From Thiococcus pfennigii (GTDB taxonomy: Bacteria; Pseudomonadota; Gammaproteobacteria; Chromatiales; Chromatiaceae): 64,000 bases of DNA. A program made the translations under genes and the position numbers. Below the pieces are notes generated by a model. It had not been told where the DNA came from, did no database searches, and worked only from the letters and a program-made list of their open reading frames with translations. Shown here one piece after another: positions 49,874 through 57,268 of this stretch; position 1 is the first letter of the stretch, and the number at the start of each line of letters is the position of its first letter. The DNA lies in NCBI RefSeq assembly GCF_016583835.1, contig NZ_NRRW01000011.1, positions 24,720 to 88,719 on the forward strand, read 5' to 3'.

Positions 49874-50124
49874 GCTTTTGCACGCTTTTGCACGTGACCC
49901 CGCTTTTGCAATAGCGAACTGCGCTGAGAATCGGCGAGCCATCTGCCCGTGTGAGATCGTTAGGCGTCACACCATCCCACCGGCCGAGGGCATCGCCTAT
50001 AATCTGACGGAATGCCCTCGGCGGGACAGCCCGACGGTTCACTGGCCGCAGTCCCAGCAATCCTCTGGGGCAGGCATCGAGCGCTGGGTCGAGCGAACAC
50101 TGGAGAAGGAGGGGACTGAGCGCC

Positions 50125-50721
50125 ATGTTCCGAGGTGATTGGCCTGGCTCTGCTCGCTCCTGCATACCTGTGGGGCGTCGCCTTCGCCTACAACCGCGAC
50201 GACAACCCGCACTGGGTCGACCTCGACGGCGACGGCCAGGACACCCGCCAGGAGATCCTCGTCCGCGACAGCCGCGTGTCGGTGACCTTCGACGAGCGCG
50301 GCTGGGTCAAGACGGGTCTCCGGGTGCGACCCTACACGGGACGCGTCGTGACCGATCCGGGCGACATCGACCATCTGCTCGCCCTCGGCGAGGTCGATGT
50401 CGCCGGCGCCAGCGCCTGGTCCCTCGGGGAGCGCACCGCCTTCCTCAACGATCCGAACAACCTCGTCGCCGTCTACAACGTCTCGAACCGCTCCAAGGGC
50501 GATCAGGACGTCTACCTGTGGCTCCCGCCGAACATCGCCAATTGTGCACCTGGTATTTCGAAGCGCGTCAGGCAGTGTGGGACAAGTACGCCGTCCAGCT
50601 CGATGCCGCCGAGCGCAAGTCCGTCGCCTTCTTCGAGGACAAGTGTCCGCTGCATGAGAAGGGAATCAAGCTCAATCGGGTGCGACGCTGGCTGGGGACC
50701 TGGTTCGATGGGCTGTTCTGA
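50125..50721 (+). pseudogene. Secreted HNH nuclease (DUF1524-like), frameshifted
   Basis: A GGAGGGG site precedes the ATG at 50125. After three codons the frame slips; the second frame (from ~50135) encodes a hydrophobic leader (IGLALLAPAYLWGVAFA), YNRDDNPHWVDLDGDGQD, DIDHLLALGEVDVAGASAW with the catalytic His, and LNDPNNLVAVYNVSNRSKGD. Near 50545 the frame slips back and ends with VWDKYAVQLDAAER and LHEKGIKLNRVRRWLG. The intact protein would be about 198 residues, exported, and resemble the GmrSD C-terminal HNH nuclease family. Confidence 0.75.
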
Positions 50722-50877
50722 GGGGCAGCAGCTCCCGGCTCTGTCGTGCGCCCCACGGCCGTGGGGGATCACGTGGGTGCCACGGCGCAGGCAAGCCCTG
50801 GGTGCCAAATTCGAAGGGGCGGTTGAATTTCTATTCCCGGTTGCGCCAGCTCCGGGTCAAGCACGGAGTTTCGTAGG

Positions 50878-51402
50878 ATGAAGCGCGAATCTTTGATCTT
50901 CGTATTGTGCGCCAGCACGACAATAGCTTTAGCTGTTGGCGTGGAATCGCCACTTGCCGAGGAGAACGGTGCTATCCATGCGTGCGTCGGCAAGGCAGGC
51001 CGGCTGCGAATCGTCGAGGCGCAGGCAGAGTGCAAGAACAGAGAAACGTACCTGACCTGGAATCTCACCGGACCCGCCGGGGAACAAGGACCGGAAGGGC
51101 CGGCGGGACCGGAAAGGATGCCAGCCCCAGATTTCGACTCCGGGTGGGAGCGTTGTGAGCCCGGTTGTGGCCTCGACTATTGTTCAGAGGCACTGTCGAG
51201 CGGCGAATTTCTGATCGACATCAAGTTTCGCTGCCATTCTCCCGACGGTGATTACATCTTCTCTTGGCTCCATCCGGCTTATCATTCGGAGGGCGGGACA
51301 GATTGGACTGTAGACGACCAGGGCTGTCTGAACGTGTATATCGACAGCATGTTTCTGGGTTGCGATTACAGAATTGGCCTGTGGTTCTACGGTGAATCTT
51401 GA
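50878..51402 (+). CDS. Secreted protein with collagen-like segment
   Basis: A 174-residue protein with a signal peptide (LIFVLCASTTIALAVGVES), then IHACVGKAGRLRIVEAQAECK and ETYLTWNLTGPAGEQGPEGPAG, the bacterial motif that usually leads into a collagen-like Gly-X-Y run; here only about four triplets remain. The C-terminal ~85 residues have eight or more cysteines (CEPGCGLDYC, GCLNVYIDSMFLGCDY), suggesting a disulfide-rich outer domain. Probably complete as a cassette gene. Confidence 0.7.
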   Translation: MKRESLIFVLCASTTIALAVGVESPLAEENGAIHACVGKAGRLRIVEAQAECKNRETYLTWNLTGPAGEQGPEGPAGPERMPAPDFDSGWERCEPGCGLDYCSEALSSGEFLIDIKFRCHSPDGDYIFSWLHPAYHSEGGTDWTVDDQGCLNVYIDSMFLGCDYRIGLWFYGES

Positions 51403-51530
51403 ACGACTTACTTGGCTCAGCGATTCCGTGCATGAAGACGTTCTCCGCGCCCTGCTGAAATCGCAGGCCGGCTAGCGGCTTGAACCGATTCAAGGGCGAC
51501 CAGGATGCCTAAAACGAATAAGGTTAGGTC

Positions 51531-51602
51531 GTCCAACGAGCCGCTGCAGCCGACGCTTCACTCGCTACGCTCGCTCGCGGCGGCTGAGCGGAAACGTTAA
51601 GT
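51531..51602. other. attC recombination site 5
   Basis: 72 bp. Cores GTCCAAC and GTTAAGT fit the consensus. CCGCTGCAGCCG and CGGCTGAGCGG are inverse with one extra base. Just upstream (51512-51530) the sequence ACGAATAAGGTTAGGTCGTC repeats the left arm of attC site 6, as if two sites were joined. Confidence 0.8.
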
Positions 51603-51628
51603 GCGACAAGACCAAGAGGTGTCAAAAT

Positions 51629-51847
51629 ATGACAAGCATGCTTGAAAAGGCTTTTAGCGAAGCATCGAAATTACCGGATATTGAACAAGATGCACTTGCA
51701 AGGTGGGTGCTCGCAGAAATCGAATCGGATAGAAAATGGGATGCGCTTTTCGCTGAGTCGGAAGATTCATTAAGGGTACTGGCTTTGGAAGCTTTGTCCG
51801 AAGAAGAACAAGGAAAGACAACAAAGCTGGATCCTGATAAATTGTGA
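51629..51847 (+). CDS. Antitoxin-like cassette protein
   Basis: A 72-residue acidic helical protein. MLEKAFSEASKLPDIEQDALARWVLAEIESD and WDALFAESEDSLRVLALEALSEEEQG are the pattern of small antitoxins paired with RelE toxins. AT-rich. Its stop overlaps the GTG start of the toxin frame (GTGA). Confidence 0.75.
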   Translation: MTSMLEKAFSEASKLPDIEQDALARWVLAEIESDRKWDALFAESEDSLRVLALEALSEEEQGKTTKLDPDKL

Positions 51848-52122
51848 TTTTCAAAGCAACAGCCAAGTTTTGGAAGAGCTATCGCGAGCTACCGGCGGAT
51901 GTAAGGAAAAGAGCAAAGGAAGCTTACCTGATTTTTTAGAATGATCCTTGGTATCCGAGTCTATATTTTAAAAGAGTGCATTCTAGCCTTCCTGTATATT
52001 CCGCGCGTATCACGAAGGATTATCGAGCTGTCGGCATATTGAAAGATGAAAAGATAGTTTGGTTCTGGGTAGGCTCACATTCTGATTACAATGCCCTGTT
52101 AAAGCAAATGAAGAGCACTTAA
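51844..52122 (+). pseudogene. RelE-family toxin with in-frame stop
   Basis: GTG start; IFKATAKFWKSYRELPADVRKRAKEAYLIF, then a TAG at 51937-51939, then NDPWYPSLYFKRVH, ARITKDYRAVGILKDEK and VWFWVGSHSDYNALL to the TAA at 52120. Without the TAG this would be a normal 92-residue RelE-type toxin. The nonsense change probably disarmed it while the antitoxin stayed intact. The terminal TAA lies in attC site 6. Confidence 0.85.
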
Positions 52123-52179
52123 CGAATAAGGTTAGATCGTCCGAGCGAAGCGAGCGACGATCTGAACCGTTTGTTGGAC
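52117..52179. other. attC recombination site 6
   Basis: 63 bp. Cores ACTTAAC (overlapping the toxin stop) and GTTGGAC fit RYYYAAC and GTTRRRY. GGTTAGATCGTC and GACGATCTGAACC are inverse with an extra base. A very clear attC. Confidence 0.88.
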
Positions 52180-52570
52180 GAGCCCGTGGGAGGGAGCGGA
52201 AGCGAGGCGGCGGGGCTTAGAAAATATCTCCCGCGAGGTGCGGGGAGCCGCGGGCCCGTGGTGTGTATCGAGGCCCGAGGGTCCTGGTGCCAGACAGCCG
52301 CAGCGGCGGTTTTTTGCGTCATGAGGCGCTCGCCAGTGGTCCTGATACCCGGATTGTGCGCGAGCGTGGGCCTCGGCACACGACAGCCGAAGTGCAGGGA
52401 GGCGGCTTGGTCGGTGCGCGTCACATCGCGAGGGCCCCGTGGCCGTGGCCGTTGGTGGCGGCCCGGCCCGTGGTGGGAGGCGGGTTTGTACGATGATCAT
52501 CGGTGTGCCGCAGGCGGGGCAGATCAGCGCCGGACGAGGCCGGCTGATGAGCAGACGCTTGGGATCGAGG
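52180..52570 (-). pseudogene. C-terminal remnant of an IS91/IS801-type transposase
   Basis: On the minus strand the frame RLLISRPRPALICPACGTPMIIVQTRL carries a zinc finger half (CPAC) like the end of IS91-type transposases. A proline-rich tail follows and runs to 52180. The N-terminal part is replaced by a HicB-like gene. A second trace of this element family next to the array. Confidence 0.4.
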
Positions 52571-52771
52571 CCGAAGAGCCGCTACTTCCAGTTCACCGAC
52601 CCGCTTGATGCCGGGAACATTTTCGGAGGCAAACAGATCATGAAGGTCTGCCAAGTGGTCCTTCAGGTCATTCAAGTCATTTCCCTGCGCCCAATGATCC
52701 GGATAGTCGTTCAGGTATCCCAGGTATTTTCCATCCGACGCCTTCCAGTGGGTGAAAGATATCTTCATCAT
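52421..52771 (-). CDS. HicB-like protein, C-terminus fused to remnant sequence
   Basis: Residues 1-65 (MKISFTHWKASDGKYLGYLN, HWAQGNDLNDLKDHLADLHD, VGELEVA) are the small HicB-like antitoxin fold, normally ending near ELEVA. Here the frame continues for ~50 residues through sequence that reads as the IS91-type remnant in another frame, so the gene is probably truncated or its stop lost. No HicA toxin is adjacent. Confidence 0.6.
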   Translation of the reverse strand: MMKISFTHWKASDGKYLGYLNDYPDHWAQGNDLNDLKDHLADLHDLFASENVPGIKRVGELEVAALRPRSQASAHQPASSGADLPRLRHTDDHRTNPPPTTGRAATNGHGHGALAM

Positions 52772-52976
52772 TCGTTACTCCAGCGGCAAACGCCCCAAGT
52801 GTGGCCGTATTCACAGACTCCGGCTGGGCAGACAGAATGCAGCTCCACTGAGCATAGACAGATTCTGCCTGGTTCCATCGGTCACCCCAGGCTCGGCCGG
52901 CCGGGTCGCCTCGATAACCCTATCTTTCACTTGGTTTCCCGAGACCTAGCACACGCCCACCCCTGGCACAGTTCGC

Positions 52977-53556
52977 AGGCCCTCTCGATGGGGCGCGTAG
53001 CGCACCCTGCATCGCTGCGCCGTGACCCGGCGTATCGACGCTGATCCCAGCGGCGGGTTACGGCGCCCAGCGGCGTGGTGCATGGTGCGGGACGCGCTCG
53101 GTGGGGCGCCTCACCCGCCCTACGTCGTTGGGCCGTGACCCGGCGTATCGCCGCTGATCGCACCGGCGGGTTACGGCGCCCAGCGGCGTGGTGCATGGTG
53201 CGGGACGGGCTCGGTGGGGCGCCTCACCCGCCCTACGTCGTTGGGCCGTGACCCGGCGTATCGCCGCTGATCGCACCGGCGGGTTACGGCGCCCGGCGGC
53301 GTGGTGCATGGTGCGAGACCCGCTCGATGGGGCGCCTCACCCGCCCTACGTCGTTGGGCCGTGACCCGGCGTATCGCCGCTGATCGCACCGGCGGGTTAC
53401 GGCGCCCAGCGGCCTGGTGGATGGTGCGGGACGCGCTCGGTGGGGCGCCTCACCCGCCCTACGTCGTTGGGCCGTGACCCGGCGTGTCGCCGCTGATCGC
53501 ACCGGCGGGGCACGGCGCCCGGCGGCGTGGTGGATGGTGCGGGACCCTGCATTGCC
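52977..53556. repeat. 113-bp tandem repeat, about five copies
   Basis: Units begin with GGGTTACGGCGCCC at 53055, 53168, 53281 and 53394, and with GGGCACGGCGCCC at 53507, each exactly 113 bp apart, with partial units at both ends. Each unit also contains GGGGCGCCTCACCCGCCC and GTGACCCGGCGTATCGCCG. The units are highly similar. Frames through them are artefacts. It directly precedes the redox operon. Confidence 0.9.
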
Positions 53557-53671
53557 GAGGTCGATCTCCCTGCGCCCGCCGCGGTTTTGGGCACCACAAT
53601 TGTCAACGATCCTGTAACGACCTTCCCGTACACTCGCGCTCGCCATCTGTTCGGCGCAAGGTCTGTGTTCC

Positions 53672-53920
53672 ATGCTCACGCTGTTCCTCCTCCTGCTCGT
53701 CCCCCCGATCCTGATGATCCTCTGGCGGTTCTTCCGGGGTCCCGACGCGGCCAATCGGATCCTCGCCCTCGACGCCTTGACGATCCTGGTCATCGCGCTG
53801 CTCGCGCTGCTCGCCCTCTTCTTCGGGCGCAGCATCTATCTCGACGTCGCCCTGGTCTTCGCGATGGTCGGCTTCGCCGGGGTGATCTTGTTCGGCCGGT
53901 TCCTCGAGAAGGGGGTCTGA
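53672..53920 (+). CDS. mrpF: MrpF/MbxB-like antiporter subunit
   Basis: An 82-residue membrane protein with three helices. PPILMILWRFFRGPDAANRILALDAL is the MrpF signature (RGP...R..ALD), and VALVFAMVGFAGVILFGRFLEKG ends it. First gene of a 13-gene set; the ATG at 53672 lies ~115 bp past the tandem repeats, where the operon promoter should be. Its stop abuts the next ATG. Confidence 0.9.
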   Translation: MLTLFLLLLVPPILMILWRFFRGPDAANRILALDALTILVIALLALLALFFGRSIYLDVALVFAMVGFAGVILFGRFLEKGV

Positions 53921-54286
53921 ATGACCTATCTCGGCTACCTGCTGATGGCCGGCGGGCTGTTCTTCTTTTGGGTGAGCGGCCTCGGGCTGATCCGGATGCC
54001 GGACCTCTTCACGCGGATGCACGCCGGCACCAAGGCGACGACGCTCGGCTCGCTGCTGGTGCTGCTCGGGGCCGCCTGCCTGGCCCCGGCCTGGGCGCCG
54101 AAGCTGCTGATCCTGGCCGTCTTCACGCTCGCAACGAACCCGTTGAGCGCCTCGGTGCTGGCGCGCGCGGCCCATCGCAGCGGCACGGATACGGTGGCGA
54201 TGACGCACGATGCCCTCGCCGAGCGCGACGCCGCGGCCGAGCCGCCCGCACCGCCGGCGCCGACGGCCGAGGGGGCCCGCGCATGA
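53921..54286 (+). CDS. mrpG: MrpG/MbxC-like antiporter subunit
   Basis: A 121-residue protein with three membrane helices. GGLFFFWVSGLGLIRMPDLFTRMHAGTKATTLG is the MrpG signature (RxPDxxxRxHAxTKxxT). The C-terminal ~40 residues are a proline/alanine-rich soluble tail. Overlaps the next gene by ATGA. Confidence 0.93.
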   Translation: MTYLGYLLMAGGLFFFWVSGLGLIRMPDLFTRMHAGTKATTLGSLLVLLGAACLAPAWAPKLLILAVFTLATNPLSASVLARAAHRSGTDTVAMTHDALAERDAAAEPPAPPAPTAEGARA

Positions 54287-54531
54287 CCGGGCTCCTCGCG
54301 ATCCTGCTCTTCGCCTGGATGATCGGCGGCGCCCTGCTCGCGATCCTCCAGCGCGACCTGCTCCAGGCCGTCGTCGGCCTGTCGCTGGTCAGCCTCGGCG
54401 CCGTCGGCCAGTTCTTCCTGCTCCAGGCCCCCGACGTGGCCCTGACCGAGGCGGCGATCGGCGTGGCCGCGAGCAGCTTCGTTTTGCTGATGGGCGTGCG
54501 TCAGCTCGGGCGCGACGAGGATTCCAAATGA
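54283..54531 (+). CDS. DUF4040 (MbhD/MrpB N-terminal type) subunit
   Basis: An 82-residue membrane protein. RDLLQAVVGLSLVSLGAVGQFFLLQAPDVALTEAAIGVA is the DUF4040 signature (APDVALTEA) found in MbhD, MbxD and within MrpA. In this operon it is a separate gene, as in mbh/mbx clusters. Overlaps neighbours by ATGA on both sides. Confidence 0.92.
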   Translation: MTGLLAILLFAWMIGGALLAILQRDLLQAVVGLSLVSLGAVGQFFLLQAPDVALTEAAIGVAASSFVLLMGVRQLGRDEDSK

Positions 54532-55289
54532 ACGGCGCACCACTGCGCAAGCGCATCCGCGTCCGCCCGCTGCTGTTGAGCCTGCTCTGCGGCTGGCTGT
54601 TCGCGCTGCAGGCCGCGATCCTCCTCGGCCAAGGTCGGGACGACCTCTCCGGGACGGTTGGCGACGCCCTCCTCGCCCAGGCCCCCGAGATGGCCTCGGC
54701 CAACGCGGTGACGACCGTCGTCGTCAGCTACCGCGGCTTCGACACGCTCGGCGAGGTGACCGTCCTCTTCCTCGCCGCGACCGGCATCGCGCTCTTCTTC
54801 GGCGCCCACCCGGGCGGCCGCGCGGCCCAGCCGCGCGCCCGGCGCCGCCCGCCGAACGAGATGATGGTGACCGGCATCCGCCTCCTGTTCCCGGTCCTGG
54901 TGCTGTTCGGCGTCTACATCGTCGTGCACGGCCACCTGTCGCCGGGTGGCGGCTTCCAGGGTGGCGTCGTGATCGCCACGGCCTTCTTCCTGCGCATGCT
55001 CGCCGATCCCGACTTCCTCCTCGACCACGGTTGGGTACGCCTCCTGGAATCCCTCTCGGGCAGCGGCTTCGTGCTGTTCGGGCTGGCGGGCCTGACCCTG
55101 GTCGCGACGGGGACCTTCCTCGGCAACTTCCTGCCGCACCCGGTCGCGGCGATGGGCCAGTTGCTGAGCGCCGGCGTCATCCCGCTGATCTATATCCTCG
55201 TCGGCATCAAGGTCGGCGCCGAGGTCGGGGCCATCTTCCAGGACATGGTCGAACAAGCGCCCGAGCCAGACCCCAAGCAGGAGACCTGA
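54528..55289 (+). CDS. MbhE + MrpB (MbxF-like) fusion subunit
   Basis: 253 residues. The first ~85 form an MbhE-like part with the signature YRGFDTLGEVTVLFLAATGI, joined to MrpB: LFPVLVLFGVYIVVHGHLSPGGGFQGGV is diagnostic of MrpB/MbhF. The last helix region is IPLIYILVGIKVGAEVG. The fusion of these two parts in one chain is the arrangement of MBX-type clusters. Confidence 0.88.
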   Translation: MNGAPLRKRIRVRPLLLSLLCGWLFALQAAILLGQGRDDLSGTVGDALLAQAPEMASANAVTTVVVSYRGFDTLGEVTVLFLAATGIALFFGAHPGGRAAQPRARRRPPNEMMVTGIRLLFPVLVLFGVYIVVHGHLSPGGGFQGGVVIATAFFLRMLADPDFLLDHGWVRLLESLSGSGFVLFGLAGLTLVATGTFLGNFLPHPVAAMGQLLSAGVIPLIYILVGIKVGAEVGAIFQDMVEQAPEPDPKQET

Positions 55290-55293
55290 CCCG

Positions 55294-55671
55294 ATGTTGG
55301 ACCTTCTCGACAGCCCAGGGATGGTGCACACCATCTACGTCCTGGGGAGCATGGCGTTGTTCTCGATCGGGCTCTACGGGCTCTTGGCCAGGCGGCACCT
55401 GATCAAGATCTTCATCGCCATCGCCATCATGGAACTCTCGGTGTACCTGCTCTTCATCGCGCTCGCGACCTCGCCGGGCGAGACGGCGCCGATCCTCGCC
55501 GACGGCCTGACGCGCTTCGCCGGGATGGCCGATCCGGTGCCGCAGGCCCTGACGCTGACGGCCATCGTCATCGGCATGGCGGTGCTGGCCTTCGGCGTGA
55601 CCCTCGCCATCCACTACCACCGCCTGACGGGCATCCGGGACATCGACGCGATGACCGAGCTGAAGGATTGA
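55294..55671 (+). CDS. mrpC: MrpC/NuoK-like subunit
   Basis: 125 residues, three helices. IGLYGLLARRHLIKIFIAIAIMELSVYLLFIAL is the NuoK/MrpC signature with the conserved membrane Glu (IMELSV). DPVPQALTLTAIVIGMAVLAFGVTLAI is the MrpC-specific ending. Part of the proton/sodium pathway. Confidence 0.92.
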   Translation: MLDLLDSPGMVHTIYVLGSMALFSIGLYGLLARRHLIKIFIAIAIMELSVYLLFIALATSPGETAPILADGLTRFAGMADPVPQALTLTAIVIGMAVLAFGVTLAIHYHRLTGIRDIDAMTELKD

Positions 55672-55673
55672 CG

Positions 55674-57158
55674 ATGGCCCTGCCGCTCACCCCCATCTGG
55701 TTCATCGCGCTGCCGCTGCTGCTCGCGTTCCTCGCCCCCCTGTGGGCGCGGCTGCGCCTGTTGCTGCCGCTGCTCTTCGGTGCACAGGTCGTCCTGCTGG
55801 CGCTGGCCGCCGCGCTCGTCCCGGCGGTGCGCCAGGCGCCGCTCCTGGAGACGATCGTCATCGCCCCACCGCTCGGCATCCACCTGCATCTGGATGCCGT
55901 GGCGCTCTTGCTGGTGACGCTCTTCCACGGCGCCGCGGCCCTGCTCGCGCTGTTCGTCTGGCTCGACGAGGGCGTGGCGCACCTGCGCGGCCCGCGCCCC
56001 TTCGTCCTGCTCCTGCTGCTCGTCGCCGGCTGCGACGGCATGGTCCTGACCGGCGACCTGTTCAACCTCTACGTCTTCCTGGAGATCGCCGGGGTCACCG
56101 CCTACGCGTTGAGCGCGCTGCATCGCGACCGCGCGGGGCTGGAGGCCGGCCTCAAGTACGTGGTCATCGGCTCGGTGGCCGCGGTCTTCTTCCTCTTCGC
56201 CGTGGTCCTGATCTACTTGCAGACGGGCCAGCTCAACATCGCCGCCGTCGCCGCCGACTTCGCCGCGATCCCGGCGCCGATGCAGGTCCTGATCGGGCTC
56301 TCGCTGCTCGTCGGCCTGGGGATCAAGGCCGAGCTCTTCCCGTTCAACTTCTGGGTGCCGGACATCTACCAGGGCAGCGACCCGGCGGTCGCCTCGCTGT
56401 TCTCCGGGGTCCTGGTCAAGGCCTTTCTGTTCGTCCTCTTCCATCTGGCCTTCCTGCTCCTCGCCGACCCGCGCGTCGCCCAGGTCTGGCTGATGGGGCT
56501 CGGCGCGGCGACCCTGCTCGTCGCCGAGACGGTCGCGCTGCGCCAGCCGGACCTGCGACGCATGCTCGCCTACTCCTCGCTCGGGCAGATCGGTCTGATC
56601 GCCCTCGCGCTCGGCTTCACGAGCGAGGCGACGACGGCCGGTGCGCTCTTCCACATGGTCAACCACACGCTGGCCAAGCTGCTCCTGTTCCTGGTCGCGG
56701 GGCTCCTGATCCGCCGTGCCGCTTCGGCCCGGCTGGAGGCGCTGACCGGTCTCGGGCGGCAGATGCCGCTCGCCGCGGGGCTCTTCGTCCTCGCGAGCCT
56801 GAGCGTGCTGGGTCTGCCACCGCTCGCCGGCTTCGCGAGCAAGCTCTGGATCCTCACGGGCTTCGCCGAGGCGCAGGTGTTCTGGCCGATCGCGCTGATC
56901 CTGTTCGGCGCGCTGCTCGAGGCGGGCTACTACTTCCGCTGGGTCAAGGCCCTCTACGCCACCGGCGATGCGCCGGTCGCGCGCGGCCCGGCTCCGGCCC
57001 CGGCCCGTTCGGCCTATCTGCCGCTCCTCCTCATCGCCGCCCTGCTGCTCCTGCTCGGCGCCGCCCCCTTCCTGCTCGAGGCCGACCTGGTCGGCGCGGC
57101 CCAGGCCCTCCTCGATCGCGCGGCGACCATCGAGGGCGTGCTCGGAGCTCAACCATGA
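55674..57158 (+). CDS. mrpD: MrpD/NuoN-like ion pump subunit (MbxH-like)
   Basis: 494 residues with about 14 membrane helices. The pump residues are visible: Glu in NLYVFLEIAGVTAYALSAL, Lys in GLGIKAELFPFNFWVPDIYQGSDP, and Lys in KAFLFVLFHL. LRRMLAYSSLGQIGLIAL is the usual later segment. The ATG at 55674 is used. Its TGA (57156-57158) lies in a sequence duplicated 104 bp downstream by an insertion. Confidence 0.93.
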   Translation: MALPLTPIWFIALPLLLAFLAPLWARLRLLLPLLFGAQVVLLALAAALVPAVRQAPLLETIVIAPPLGIHLHLDAVALLLVTLFHGAAALLALFVWLDEGVAHLRGPRPFVLLLLLVAGCDGMVLTGDLFNLYVFLEIAGVTAYALSALHRDRAGLEAGLKYVVIGSVAAVFFLFAVVLIYLQTGQLNIAAVAADFAAIPAPMQVLIGLSLLVGLGIKAELFPFNFWVPDIYQGSDPAVASLFSGVLVKAFLFVLFHLAFLLLADPRVAQVWLMGLGAATLLVAETVALRQPDLRRMLAYSSLGQIGLIALALGFTSEATTAGALFHMVNHTLAKLLLFLVAGLLIRRAASARLEALTGLGRQMPLAAGLFVLASLSVLGLPPLAGFASKLWILTGFAEAQVFWPIALILFGALLEAGYYFRWVKALYATGDAPVARGPAPAPARSAYLPLLLIAALLLLLGAAPFLLEADLVGAAQALLDRAATIEGVLGAQP

Positions 57159-57268
57159 CCGCGCCTAGGAACGATTCAAGAACGAGCGGTACAACTCGGA
57201 CTTCGATGTCGGGTTACGCTGCGCTAACCCGACCTACGCGTGTACTCGGAGCTCAGCCATGACCGCGC
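57141..57268. repeat. Small GTCGGGTTA palindrome inserted with a 24-bp duplication
   Basis: CTCGGAGCTCAACCATGACC... (57141-57164) and CTCGGAGCTCAGCCATGACC... (57245-57268) match at 23 of 24 bases. Between them about 80 bp carry GTCGGGTTACGC...GCTAACCCGACC. Before insertion the pump gene's stop would have overlapped the next ATG (ATGA); now each gene keeps its own copy of the junction. Confidence 0.8.

Noticed and set aside
49959..49965. GTTAGGC as a further attC core
   Set aside because: No RYYYAAC core or inverted arm is found in the 120 bp upstream. It may be a half site destroyed by the REP/RAYT insertions, but it cannot be supported.
52977..53556. Regular repeats that could suggest a CRISPR array
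   Set aside because: The unit is 113 bp and fully repeated with no unique spacers, and no cas gene is nearby. It is a plain tandem repeat.
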